From positions 308,843-372,842 of the forward strand of contig NZ_KE384082.1 in NCBI RefSeq assembly GCF_000423705.1: DNA of 64,000 bases, given 5' to 3'. Origin of the DNA: Stappia stellulata DSM 5886. Its GTDB lineage: Bacteria > Pseudomonadota > Alphaproteobacteria > Rhizobiales > Stappiaceae. The notes beneath the pieces were generated by a model, which ran no database searches, was not told the origin of the DNA, and worked only from the letters and a program-made list of their open reading frames with translations. The translations under genes and the position numbers were made by a program. Of the stretch, positions 39,378 through 47,390 are shown piece by piece (positions within the stretch are counted from its first letter, which is position 1; every line of letters begins with the position of its first letter).

Positions 39378-39764
39378 TCACACCAGTCCCAGCCAAAGGA
39401 GCGCGAGCGCGCCCACCGCGATGCTGGCGAAGGTGAGGGTCATCCCGCAAACGCGGATCGCGATCCTCTCGTTTTCCTGCGATACCCCATAGGCATGCAG
39501 GAAACGTCCGCCGAGCAACGACAGGCCGAGCACATGAACCAGCAAGCCGGGCGCGCCCTGGATTTCCGCCATAGCGGCAAGGAGCAGCGCTAGCGGACCA
39601 TATTCCGCGGCGTTCGCCTGGACGCGGATCCGGCGCAAGAGACCCGGATCGCCGCCGTCGCCAAGCGCTGTCAGCGTCTTGACCCGGCTGCGCGCCACAC
39701 GGGCGCTCAGGACAAGAAAGAACAGCGCGAAAACGGCGGCGTAGACAGAGGTGATCGCGACCAT
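39378..39764 (-). CDS. MAPEG-family membrane protein
   Basis: The 128 residues have four predicted membrane helices and match the MAPEG family (microsomal glutathione S-transferase-like). Typical features are LSARVARSRVKTLTALGDGGDPGLLRRIRVQANAAEYGPLALLLAAMAE and the LGGRFLHAYG stretch. Bacterial members are small integral membrane proteins, some with glutathione-dependent activity; specific function here is unknown. The ATG at 39764 has GGAGG 7 bases upstream. Confidence 0.88.
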   Translation of the reverse strand: MVAITSVYAAVFALFFLVLSARVARSRVKTLTALGDGGDPGLLRRIRVQANAAEYGPLALLLAAMAEIQGAPGLLVHVLGLSLLGGRFLHAYGVSQENERIAIRVCGMTLTFASIAVGALALLWLGLV

Positions 39765-39828
39765 TGGAGGTCCTCCGGTTGAAGCGCGACCCGACGGGGC
39801 GTGTCGCAAGGTGGCGGGCAGGTGCCGT

Positions 39829-40818
39829 CTACCGGCCGGTCGCGGCGAACATCCAGTTGAGAATCAGACGCCAGTCGGTCATGCGGATCGGCGTTCCGTG
39901 GGTTCCCGTCTCGAACAGCGCGAACCGGGCCGGATAGCGCGGATTGCGCGCCTTGAGCCGTTCGAAGAAGCCGGCCTGCTTCTTCCAGTCATAGACCTTG
40001 TCCCAGCTTCCGTGGCCGAAATAGACCGGCAGGCGGGCGTTGCGAAAGGTGGCGCTGGACAGGAACCCCTCGTCCCAGGTCGATCCCATCAAGAGAACCC
40101 CGCCGAGCATCGAAGACGCCGCGCCATCCTTGGCCAGCCGCCAGCACAGCGCGCCGCCCATCGATCCGCAGGCGACATAGACGCGTGCGCCCGGCGACTG
40201 GCGGGTGTAGTGACGCATCAACGCCTTGACGTCGGCCTCGCCCTGCCCCTTGAAATCCTTGACGTCGAGCGTCAGATAAATGCCGGAATTGCGGACCATC
40301 AGGTTCTTGATGCGATTGAAATTTCCGCCGAAACTGACGTCATTCATTCCCTGAAATCTGTTACCGCCTTGCCCGTGCACGTAAATCACGATCGACTTTG
40401 CGCCACGCGGCCGACCCACACGCATGTAACTGATCGTGCGGCCGTTGGCGGAGAGCGTCAGGTCCTCCTGCGTGCCGCGGGGTTTCATCGAGACATATTC
40501 GCCATGCACCTGCCGCTCCCACACCTTGTCCCGGCGGTGGATGTCGCGGCGCTTGTCGTAGTCGACGATGACAAAGGAATCCTGCGGCTTGCCGGCAAGC
40601 ATGCCCGGATAATCGAAGAGGCGGTCCTTGAACGGCGCGAGCCTGTATTGCGCCGCCGCCGGGGCGGACACCCCCATGCACAGGGCGAGGGCGAAAACGA
40701 CAACGCCGGCGCGGGAGCACCCGTGCCGAAGGCTGCGTAGAAAGCGGAAACTGGAAGTCACGCGTCGGGTCTCCCTCAAGGTCGCGTCATTGTCGAACAT
40801 CGGTCGCAAAAGGATCAT
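39829..40818 (-). CDS. Exported alpha/beta-hydrolase
   Basis: The 329 residues carry an N-terminal signal peptide after a long basic region (VVVFALALCMGVSAPAAAQ, cleavage near 57). An alpha/beta-hydrolase fold follows: oxyanion region IVIYVHGQGGNRF, nucleophile elbow ACGSMGGALCW with GSMGG, and a late histidine candidate in ETGTHGTPIR. The acid is probably in VYFGHGSWDKVYDW. Substrate is unknown. The ATG at 40818 overlaps the upstream stop as ATGA, which argues for co-translation; an ATG six codons later gives a more usual signal peptide. Confidence 0.78.
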   Translation of the reverse strand: MILLRPMFDNDATLRETRRVTSSFRFLRSLRHGCSRAGVVVFALALCMGVSAPAAAQYRLAPFKDRLFDYPGMLAGKPQDSFVIVDYDKRRDIHRRDKVWERQVHGEYVSMKPRGTQEDLTLSANGRTISYMRVGRPRGAKSIVIYVHGQGGNRFQGMNDVSFGGNFNRIKNLMVRNSGIYLTLDVKDFKGQGEADVKALMRHYTRQSPGARVYVACGSMGGALCWRLAKDGAASSMLGGVLLMGSTWDEGFLSSATFRNARLPVYFGHGSWDKVYDWKKQAGFFERLKARNPRYPARFALFETGTHGTPIRMTDWRLILNWMFAATGR

Positions 40819-41603
40819 TCCCCCTCTCGGGCCTGTTTCGCAAGGTCAACGAGACGCGGGCGAAGCTCTTCCGCCCGAACCAGGGGCGGCTCGAAGGCGA
40901 GCCGTGCGACGCGGTCGCCGTCGACAAAATCGAGCCCCTGCGGATCGAGCGAGGAAAGCGACCACGCCCCCTCGCCCGCCCGTGCCAGCTCTTGGGCATA
41001 AAGCCGCACGGCATCGGCATGATCGGCTTGCATGTGGGCGATGGCCGGGGCTTCGATCTCCATGAATTCCGCAAGGCCCGTGCGCTCCAACAGCAAATCC
41101 GAAGGCATCAGCTCATAGGCCTTTCCGAAGCCGCCGTTGAGGCTGGCGCGCTCAACTCTGACCCGAAAGAAGGAAAAATCGGCGAAATCGGCATAGAGCT
41201 TCGCCTTGGGGTGGCGCATGAGATAGCGCCGCCGGACATGGCGGTGGACCGGGTCGTCCGCCGCAACCGGTGTGGCCGTGCCGACCAGAGTGAGGCGCGG
41301 ATGGGCGAGCGGATCGCCCTTGCCGGGTTCGCCGACCAAAAGCGAACATCGCGGATCCGCCTCCAATGCCTGCGTGTGCCGGGACAGCGTTGAAATCAGC
41401 ATCACCGGCGTGCCGTCCATCTCGGTGGCGAGCGCGACGCGCGACACGAAGGGCGATCCGTCCTGCGGGTCGAGCACGCCCAGCGCGCCGAAGCGGGCGC
41501 GGCGTAGCAGATCGCGCGCCAACGTGCGCGCCGCATCGTCCGTGGGCCGGATCGGATCGGTTTTCTTCGTGCCGTTGGCGATGGCAGGGCCTCCAAACAA
41601 CAA
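40815..41603 (-). CDS. HugZ-like PPOX-family protein with DUF2470 domain
   Basis: The 262-residue frame has an N-terminal split-barrel flavin/haem-binding domain (about 30-170: RARFGALGVLDPQDGSPFVSRVALATEMDGTP). A C-terminal DUF2470-type helical domain (about 180-255) contains HMQADHADAVRLYAQ. This is the HugZ/HutZ layout, some members of which bind or degrade haem. The start is unusual: no ATG precedes the conserved region. Translation may begin at TTG (41601-41603), but GGAGG sits inside the frame six bases downstream of it and is positioned for a start at an ATC codon. The hydrolase gene follows with a 4-bp overlap. Confidence 0.8.
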   Translation of the reverse strand: MLFGGPAIANGTKKTDPIRPTDDAARTLARDLLRRARFGALGVLDPQDGSPFVSRVALATEMDGTPVMLISTLSRHTQALEADPRCSLLVGEPGKGDPLAHPRLTLVGTATPVAADDPVHRHVRRRYLMRHPKAKLYADFADFSFFRVRVERASLNGGFGKAYELMPSDLLLERTGLAEFMEIEAPAIAHMQADHADAVRLYAQELARAGEGAWSLSSLDPQGLDFVDGDRVARLAFEPPLVRAEELRPRLVDLAKQAREGE

Positions 41604-41842
41604 GATCGCGCTTTCCTTGCGGGCACCCGGACCTTGTGTTCGCCCGCCCGCGCGTCGCGTCTGTTTTGCCCGCGCTCACGATGCAATGCAAACCCCGAGC
41701 GGCATGCCGCGGCGGCTCATCGCGGCGCGCGCGGCGCCAACGGGCCACGCTCCTGCCACATTGAAAGCCGTCCATGTCTCCAAATGGCACGATTGGCGGC
41801 CCTTGTCGCGCCGGCCGATCCGTTTGTGAAAGGAGACCCGTC

Positions 41843-42394
41843 ATGTCCCTTGTTCCGCGCCTTGTCCGCACATCCCGTGCCGGCACACGATGGGCCGGCC
41901 TGCGTCTCGGTCTTGCCGGCGCGCTTGCGCTTGCACTCGCGATGCCGCTTGCGCCGCAAACCGCGTCCGCGCAACCCGACACAGTGCTCAGCAAGCCCTA
42001 TGCGGGAGGCTACGGGGTGCGCCGTCATCGTGGCCAGCGCCTTTACCGGCATGCGCCGCGACGCGCCTATCGACCGCACCGTGCCTATCGACCGCACCGC
42101 GCCTACAGGCCCTATCGCCGCTACCGCGGGGCGCCGCGGTACGGCAGCGGCGTCTATTTCGGCTATGGCGGAAACGGTGCCGCGGCGGCCGGGATCATCG
42201 GCCTTGCCACAGGCCTGATCGCGCAGCAGGCACTTGCCCCCCGGCGCTATGCGCCGCCGGCGCGGCACGGCTATCGCGGGAGGGCCGCCTGGACGCCGGA
42301 ATGGTATGCCTACTGCTCGCGCAAGTACCGCAGCTTCAATCCGCGCACCGGCTATTACCTCGCCTATTCCGGGCGCTACCGGTTCTGCCGCTGA
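41843..42394 (+). CDS. BA14K-family exported protein 1
   Basis: The 183 residues have a signal peptide (LGLAGALALALAMPLAPQTASAQ, cleavage near 43) and an Arg/Tyr/His-rich region with three RAYRPHR-like repeats (about 74-95). A glycine-rich hydrophobic patch (about 112-130) precedes the BA14K signature WTPEWYAYCSRKYRSFNPRT plus a C-terminal FCR. BA14K is a Brucella immunoreactive 14-kDa antigen family with proposed lectin-like behaviour. AGGAG precedes the ATG. A paralogue follows 112 bp downstream. Confidence 0.88.
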   Translation: MSLVPRLVRTSRAGTRWAGLRLGLAGALALALAMPLAPQTASAQPDTVLSKPYAGGYGVRRHRGQRLYRHAPRRAYRPHRAYRPHRAYRPYRRYRGAPRYGSGVYFGYGGNGAAAAGIIGLATGLIAQQALAPRRYAPPARHGYRGRAAWTPEWYAYCSRKYRSFNPRTGYYLAYSGRYRFCR

Positions 42395-42506
42395 CGCGGT
42401 CGCTTTCCTGAACGGCGCATGAACGCCTGTCTCAGGACCGGTTCAACTGCCGGGTGGCATCTTCGGGTCATCGTCGTTACAGCGACACACCGAAGGAGCC
42501 GCCCAC

Positions 42507-43037
42507 ATGTCCGCGTCCACCAGATTCCAGAGCCTGTCCTCCCGCCTTCTCGTCGCCACGCTCGCCGGTGCGATGTTGCTCCCTTCCTTTTCCGTCGCCG
42601 AGGCCGGTGGCGGTCGCAAGCAATGGCGCAACCATGGTGGCGGCCAACATCAGGCCGTCCGGCCCAACCGCGGCAATCGCCATCAAAACCGCCACAACAA
42701 CCGCCATCGCAATCGCAACCGGAACAATGACGACATCGGCGCGGCGCTGGCCATTGGCGTAATCGGTCTTGCCGCCGGCGCCTTTCTCGGGTCGGCGATG
42801 AGCGGTCCCGAATACATCGACCAAGATCCGGTCTATGCGCCCCGCCATCCGCGCAACTACGGCCCGGCGCGCGACACACGTCGCTACCGCCCGGCAGCCC
42901 CCGTTGTCGTCGGCGCAAACCGCCCGGCGCCCTGGACCCCCGAGTGGTATCGCTACTGCGACGCCAAGTACAAGAGCTTCAACCCGCGCACCGGACGCTT
43001 CACGGCCTACTCCGGCCAGCAGAAGCTCTGCCGCTGA
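42507..43037 (+). CDS. BA14K-family exported protein 2
   Basis: The 176 residues repeat the layout of the upstream gene. They have a signal peptide (LLVATLAGAMLLPSFSVAEAG), then an Asn/Arg/His-rich low-complexity region (about 55-75). A glycine-rich hydrophobic patch (IGAALAIGVIGLAAGAFLGSAM) and the C-terminal signature WTPEWYRYCDAKYKSFNPRT follow, ending LCR. AAGGAG precedes the ATG. The two C-termini are clearly homologous while the middles differ (Arg/Tyr/His versus Asn/Arg/His), which suggests an old tandem duplication with a fast-changing centre. Confidence 0.88.
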   Translation: MSASTRFQSLSSRLLVATLAGAMLLPSFSVAEAGGGRKQWRNHGGGQHQAVRPNRGNRHQNRHNNRHRNRNRNNDDIGAALAIGVIGLAAGAFLGSAMSGPEYIDQDPVYAPRHPRNYGPARDTRRYRPAAPVVVGANRPAPWTPEWYRYCDAKYKSFNPRTGRFTAYSGQQKLCR

Positions 43038-43221
43038 CCCAACGCCACCTCCCCCGCCCCTCGCGTTTCGCCGGCAAGATCCCCTTGCCGGCGAAGCCGT
43101 ATCCGCACATCGACCCAACGGTTTGACCGGTGTCAACGACACGCCTGCCGCAGCGTGATACATCTTGTCCGGTAACGAGAACCGGCCTTCAGGCCGGACA
43201 CCAGACAAGGCGGACCTTGCA

Positions 43222-44274
43222 ATGCCGGCACAAAAGACCGACGACACCACCCCCATCGATCCCGACACCTTGCAGAACGACAAGCCTGCCGTCGAGGCGA
43301 CACAACAGCCACAGGCGGTCGACGACGGCGCCGATGCGGCCGAGGAAAATGCCGAGGTCCGGCACCGCAAGGCAATCGAGGCCGGTGCGGCGCGCCGCCA
43401 CACGCTTGCCGCGCTGCGCCACGACCCGCAGGCCGTGCGCGACATTTTCGAGAGCGGCGCCTATCCCTATGCCGACAAGATGCGCCGCAAGGCCTACGAG
43501 ACCCAGAAGGCCGCGCTCCAGGTGGAACTCCTGAAGGCCCAGCGCTGGGTGGAAGAAACCGGCCAGAAGGTCGTTCTTCTGTTCGAGGGACGCGACGCAG
43601 CCGGCAAGGGCGGCACCATCAAACGCTTCATGGAACACATGAACCCGCGGGCCGCGCGGGTGGTTGCCCTGACCAAACCGTCCGACCGCGAACGCACGCA
43701 GTGGTACTTTCAGCGTTACATCGAATGGCTTCCCGCCGGCGGCGAAATCGTTTTCTTCGACCGCTCCTGGTACAATCGCGCCGGCGTCGAGCGGGTGATG
43801 AATTTCTGCACGCCGAACGACTACCTCGACTTCATGCGCCAGTGCCCGCAGTTCGAACAGATGCTGGCCCAATCCGGAATCCGCCTGTTCAAGTACTGGT
43901 TCTCGGTCTCGCGCGAGGAACAGCGTCGCCGCTTCAAGGCGCGCGAGACGGATCCGCTGAAACAGTGGAAGCTCTCGCCCATCGACCGGGCGTCGATGGA
44001 TCTGTGGGATGACTACACCGAGGCCAAGGAGGCGATGTTCTTCTACACCGACACCGCCGACGCGCCCTGGACCGTGGTCAAGTCGGACGACAAGAAGCGC
44101 GCCCGGCTGAACTGCATGCGGCATTTCCTGGCGAACCTGCCCTATCCGAACAAGGACCTTTCGGTCGTGCGTGCACCCGACAACCTGATAGTCGGGACCA
44201 GCTCCCACGTGATCGGCCGCGACAGCCATATTCTCGGAAAGACACTGCATCCGGAGAAAAAACGCGGCGGCTAG
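43222..44274 (+). CDS. ppk2: Polyphosphate kinase 2
   Basis: PPK2 uses polyphosphate to phosphorylate nucleotides. The 350 residues carry the Walker A loop FEGRDAAGKGGTIKRF, the Walker B/catalytic stretch FFDRSWYNRAGVERVM, and the lid region ARETDPLKQWKLSPIDRASMDLWDDYTEAKEAMF. The acidic N-terminal 60 residues are variable. Whether it prefers GDP or ADP cannot be told reliably from sequence. The ATG at 43222 follows AAGGCGG; a TTG 57 bp upstream is in frame but lacks support. Confidence 0.93.
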   Translation: MPAQKTDDTTPIDPDTLQNDKPAVEATQQPQAVDDGADAAEENAEVRHRKAIEAGAARRHTLAALRHDPQAVRDIFESGAYPYADKMRRKAYETQKAALQVELLKAQRWVEETGQKVVLLFEGRDAAGKGGTIKRFMEHMNPRAARVVALTKPSDRERTQWYFQRYIEWLPAGGEIVFFDRSWYNRAGVERVMNFCTPNDYLDFMRQCPQFEQMLAQSGIRLFKYWFSVSREEQRRRFKARETDPLKQWKLSPIDRASMDLWDDYTEAKEAMFFYTDTADAPWTVVKSDDKKRARLNCMRHFLANLPYPNKDLSVVRAPDNLIVGTSSHVIGRDSHILGKTLHPEKKRGG

Positions 44275-44340
44275 TTGCTGCAAATGCTTGAAGTCCCTGA
44301 GATTGTCGGCAAGATCTGATTCCAGATTTGGGAGGAATCG

Positions 44341-45603
44341 ATGCTGTCAGCCCTTGACGTCGCACGCAGACTGGACGCAGGCACCCTGTCGCTCGACGCG
44401 CTCTACGACGAAGTCGAAGCGGCAATTGCCCGACGGGAGGAGGAGATCGGCGCCTTCGTCTCGGTGGATATTGCCGCTGCGCGGACAGCCGCGCACGGCG
44501 CCTACGGCCCCCTTGCCGGCATGCCGATCGGCGTGAAGGACAACATCGAGACCGGCGACCGGGCAACCGCCTACGGCTCCGCCATCCACCAGGGGTATCG
44601 CCCCGCCGTCGATGCGGCCGTCGTCGCGCTCGCGCGCCGGGCGGGCGCCACGATCGTCGGCAAGACGGTCACGACGGAGTTTGCCTTCTTCAGCCCCGGC
44701 CCGACGCGCAACCCGCACAATCTGGAACACACGCCGGGCGGCTCCTCGTCCGGATCGGCCGCCGGCGTCGCGGCCGGCTTCTTTCCCCTCGGGCTTGGCA
44801 CCCAGACGGGCGGCTCCGTTGTGCGCCCGGCCGCGTTTTGCGGGATCGCAGGCTTCAAGCCGAGCTTCGGCTGCCTGCCGACGGTCGGCGTCAAGATCTT
44901 CTCCTGGTCGCTCGATACCGTCGGCATTTTCGCAAGGAGCATCGCCGACGCCGCGTTCGGTGCCGGCGTGCTGGCCGACCGCGACTGGCGGGTGGATGGT
45001 GAAGTGCCGGCACCGCCGCGCCTCGGCTTCGTCGAGCCGCAACCCTGGGCGCAGGCCGACGAGGAAATGGCGGTCGCGCTCGAACGCGTGCGCATCGCCG
45101 CCGAACGCGCCGGCGCCGCGATCAGGCCGGTCGCGCTGCCGCCGGTCCTTCGCGAGGCCTTTGCCGCACATCAGACGATCCAGGACTATGAAGCCACCCG
45201 CGCGCTCGCCGCGGAAGTGGATCTCTGTCCGGAAAAACTGAGCCCGGTTCTGCGACAGACGCTCGACGCCGGCGCCGCCATCACCGCAACCGCCTATGAC
45301 GACGCGCAACGCACCGCCGACCAGGCGCGCCGCGCCTTCGCCGACATCCTGTCGGAGGTGGATGTGCTGGTGACACCCTCAGCGCCGGGCGCGGCTCCCA
45401 TCGGGCTGGCCTCGACGGGCTCGTCGGTTTTCAACCGTGTCTGGACGCTGATCGGGGCACCCTCGGCCAATGTTCCGGGCATGACGGGTGCGACAGGACT
45501 GCCGCTCGGCGTTCAGACCATCGGCGCGGTCGGGGCGGACGGCAAGATGCTGAAGGCCGCGCACTGGCTTGAAAAGTGCGTTGCCGCCGCTGCGGACAAT
45601 TGA
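44341..45603 (+). CDS. Amidase signature-family hydrolase
   Basis: The 420 residues show the amidase-signature fold with its Ser-cisSer-Lys triad. The lysine is K66 in PIGVKDNIETGD. The cis-serine lies in the GGSSSGSAAG stretch (about 135), and the nucleophile is S159 in GTQTGGSVVRPA. The usual Asp of GTDTGGS is Gln here. It is shorter than GatA (about 480-490) and stands alone, so it is probably a small-molecule amidase rather than the glutamyl-tRNA amidotransferase subunit. Substrate unknown. AGGAAT lies just upstream of the ATG. Confidence 0.87.
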   Translation: MLSALDVARRLDAGTLSLDALYDEVEAAIARREEEIGAFVSVDIAAARTAAHGAYGPLAGMPIGVKDNIETGDRATAYGSAIHQGYRPAVDAAVVALARRAGATIVGKTVTTEFAFFSPGPTRNPHNLEHTPGGSSSGSAAGVAAGFFPLGLGTQTGGSVVRPAAFCGIAGFKPSFGCLPTVGVKIFSWSLDTVGIFARSIADAAFGAGVLADRDWRVDGEVPAPPRLGFVEPQPWAQADEEMAVALERVRIAAERAGAAIRPVALPPVLREAFAAHQTIQDYEATRALAAEVDLCPEKLSPVLRQTLDAGAAITATAYDDAQRTADQARRAFADILSEVDVLVTPSAPGAAPIGLASTGSSVFNRVWTLIGAPSANVPGMTGATGLPLGVQTIGAVGADGKMLKAAHWLEKCVAAAADN

Positions 45604-45627
45604 GCCGGACCGTCGCTTGCTGCGCAA

Positions 45628-46704
45628 TCAGGCCTTGGCGGGAAGTTTCATTTTCTGCGCCATCGCCTTGAAGGCAACGCGGGCCGCCTCTTCGGTGAGG
45701 TCCCCGTATTTGCGCATCGCCTCGCTCGAGGCCGAGGACGACAGGCGCATCCGCTTGGCGCGCATGCGCACGATCCGCATGTAGGCCTCGTCGGAAACCC
45801 CGCCGAGCCGGCAGAGGAACAGGATCGGCATGTCGTCCTCGCGAAACACCAGCGGCACCACGACATTGTCGGGCCAGTCGACGGTGCGGGCCAGAAGCTG
45901 CCCAAGCTCGAAGGCGCGATCCTTGTCCGCGAAAGCGACAACCGCCGTATCGATGGGAACGGAGCCGGCAACTGCGGCATCGATCAGCTGCTCGGTCTTC
46001 GACTTGGCGCCGTTGAACTCGCGCAACTGGATCTCGACCTCCCGCGCGGCGCGTTCGGCAATCGCCTTGACCAGCACTTCGTTGACATTGAGGTCCTTGA
46101 TACGCTGCGCCAGCTCGCGCGACAGGAAGGGCACAAGGCGCTCCGCCGAGCTTTCGGGCAGATCCACCCGTTCGCTAAGGGCCTGCTGAAGCTCCATGTC
46201 CTTGCGCGCCCGCGCGACCAGAAGATCGAAGGAATCCACGCCGATCACGGCGGAATGATTGCGGGTCAATGCGTGCAGCACCTGCGGTTCGCCCCGCTGC
46301 GCCAGAACCCGGGTCAGCACGGGCTTGATCGCCTTGCGCTGCGACAGCACCAGCAAATGACTTGCGGGAGCCCCTTCCGCAATCTCCGCGAAGTCCTGGT
46401 CGGACAATCCGCGCCCCTGCTCAAGCACGGGGGCTGCAACGTCGAGGTCCTGATCCGCGCCCAGCGCCTTGAGCAGGTCCTTCGGTGCGCCGTCGTCGTC
46501 CGCGATCCGCTGCGACAACGCGGAGCGCGCCGCGCACTCGAGCCGGTCGAGCACGCGCAACACGATGTCTCCGAACACAAGACTGACACGCTCGCGCTCA
46601 TCGTCCGGAGCTCGACAGAACAAGTCCGTGAGCGCCGAGACCAGTTCACCCGTACTTTCGGCGGAACCGTTGCGCGCCAACTCTGCCAGCTGCGTCGCAT
46701 TCAT
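45628..46704 (-). CDS. DUF2336-domain protein 1
   Basis: The 358 residues are almost wholly helical, with HEAT-like repeats (for example VLTRVLAQRGEPQVLHALTRNHSAVIG), and match the DUF2336 family found mainly in alphaproteobacteria. No catalytic motif, signal peptide or membrane segment is seen. The biochemical role is unknown to me. The C-terminal part (VSDEAYMRIVRMRAKRMR) is basic. The ATG at 46704 has AAGGA 7 bases upstream. A second protein of the same family and length lies at 56729-57802. Confidence 0.8.
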   Translation of the reverse strand: MNATQLAELARNGSAESTGELVSALTDLFCRAPDDERERVSLVFGDIVLRVLDRLECAARSALSQRIADDDGAPKDLLKALGADQDLDVAAPVLEQGRGLSDQDFAEIAEGAPASHLLVLSQRKAIKPVLTRVLAQRGEPQVLHALTRNHSAVIGVDSFDLLVARARKDMELQQALSERVDLPESSAERLVPFLSRELAQRIKDLNVNEVLVKAIAERAAREVEIQLREFNGAKSKTEQLIDAAVAGSVPIDTAVVAFADKDRAFELGQLLARTVDWPDNVVVPLVFREDDMPILFLCRLGGVSDEAYMRIVRMRAKRMRLSSSASSEAMRKYGDLTEEAARVAFKAMAQKMKLPAKA

Positions 46705-47034
46705 TGTGTTTTCCTTCACGAGCGTTTCAGGAAAAAAATAATTTGATGAGGTTTCATTCTCGTTAACCGGCTAAAACACAAATCGACGCCAGTACTCCGC
46801 TTCCAACGCTACGGAAGATCGAAGGTGCATTCGCGCGCTCCACTGCCGGGCCGGCAACAGGCCGCGACGCGTTGTCGCGCCGCCACACACCCAAGTTGGC
46901 GGGCCAGCGCGCAGAACAGGCCCGCTCCGCAAAAATTTGCCCCGTGTGCATTGCAGCGCAGCATCTTTTTCGCTTTGCGCGACCGCGCGGGTAACATACC
47001 ATTAACACATAGAAGGAATGCGGGAGGCCAAACC
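46705..47034. other. Intergenic region between DUF2336 gene and small membrane peptide
   Basis: These 330 bp hold no supported gene. The DUF2336-proximal 90 bp are AT-rich and probably contain that gene's promoter on minus. The plus-oriented part ends with an AT-rich stretch (46990-47020) and the GGAGG ribosome site of the small peptide gene at 47035. No strong promoter pair stands out. Confidence 0.55.
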
Positions 47035-47118
47035 ATGACACTTGTCCGCAATCTGAATGTACTCGCCGTTTTCGCCGCCTTTGTCTTCGTGGCTGCGATT
47101 GTGGTCGGGCTTCTCTAG
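47035..47118 (+). CDS. 27-residue single-pass membrane peptide
   Basis: An ATG at 47035 with GGAGG seven bases upstream opens a 27-codon frame ending in TAG. The peptide has a short polar start with one arginine (MTLVRNLN) and then an almost unbroken hydrophobic helix to the C-terminus (VLAVFAAFVFVAAIVVGLL), so it should insert in the inner membrane. A hairpin terminator follows 51 bp downstream, making a self-contained transcription unit. Function is unknown. It is called a gene because of the ribosome site, composition and flanking signals, not length. Confidence 0.65.
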   Translation: MTLVRNLNVLAVFAAFVFVAAIVVGLL

Positions 47119-47169
47119 GCGCCCGGACGCCACATGAGACAGACCGCGCTCCACGCGCGGGACACTTCT

Positions 47170-47200
47170 GCGGAGCGTTTCAATCAGCGAAACGCTCCGC
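47170..47200 (+). terminator. Hairpin terminator after small membrane peptide gene
   Basis: GCGGAGCGTTTC (47170-47181) pairs perfectly with GAAACGCTCCGC (47189-47200) across a 7-base loop. The following T-rich stretch is interrupted (TTGCCGTTTCTT), so termination may be moderate. Confidence 0.65.
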
Positions 47201-47307
47201 TTGCCGTTTCTTCGCTTTCCGTTCCAAGCTGCCGGACACCGCTCAGTCTACCGCTCGGTCTGAAGAGTCCGACGGGATCACGCCCCGCAGCTGCCACGGC
47301 GGATTGT

Positions 47308-47347
47308 CTTGCGATATCGCACGCGCACTTGCGATATCGCACGCGCA
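47308..47347. repeat. Two tandem 20-bp repeats each holding a 10-bp palindrome
   Basis: Two identical, directly adjacent 20-bp units occupy 47308-47327 and 47328-47347. Each contains the perfect palindrome GCGATATCGC followed by ACGCGCA. The palindromes are exactly 20 bp apart, about two helical turns. They lie between the small peptide's terminator and the 3' end of azoR (stop at 47391). Confidence 0.85.
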
Positions 47348-47390
47348 GATGACGGACCGATGACCCCGCAGAACAAAGATCGCCGGCGTC

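Noticed and set aside
41604-41842. Possible small gene in the gap before the first BA14K gene
   Set aside because: Short frames exist in several phases, but none has both a ribosome site and non-shadow composition. The gap probably holds only promoters.
42061-42120. Short tandem repeats near 42.08 kb considered as a CRISPR or mobile repeat
   Set aside because: They encode the RAYRPHR-type repeats of the BA14K protein in frame; there are no spacers of constant length.
44341-45603. Amidase as the GatA subunit of glutamyl-tRNA amidotransferase
   Set aside because: It is about 65 residues shorter than GatA, has GTQTGGS in place of the usual Asp form, and gatB/gatC are absent.
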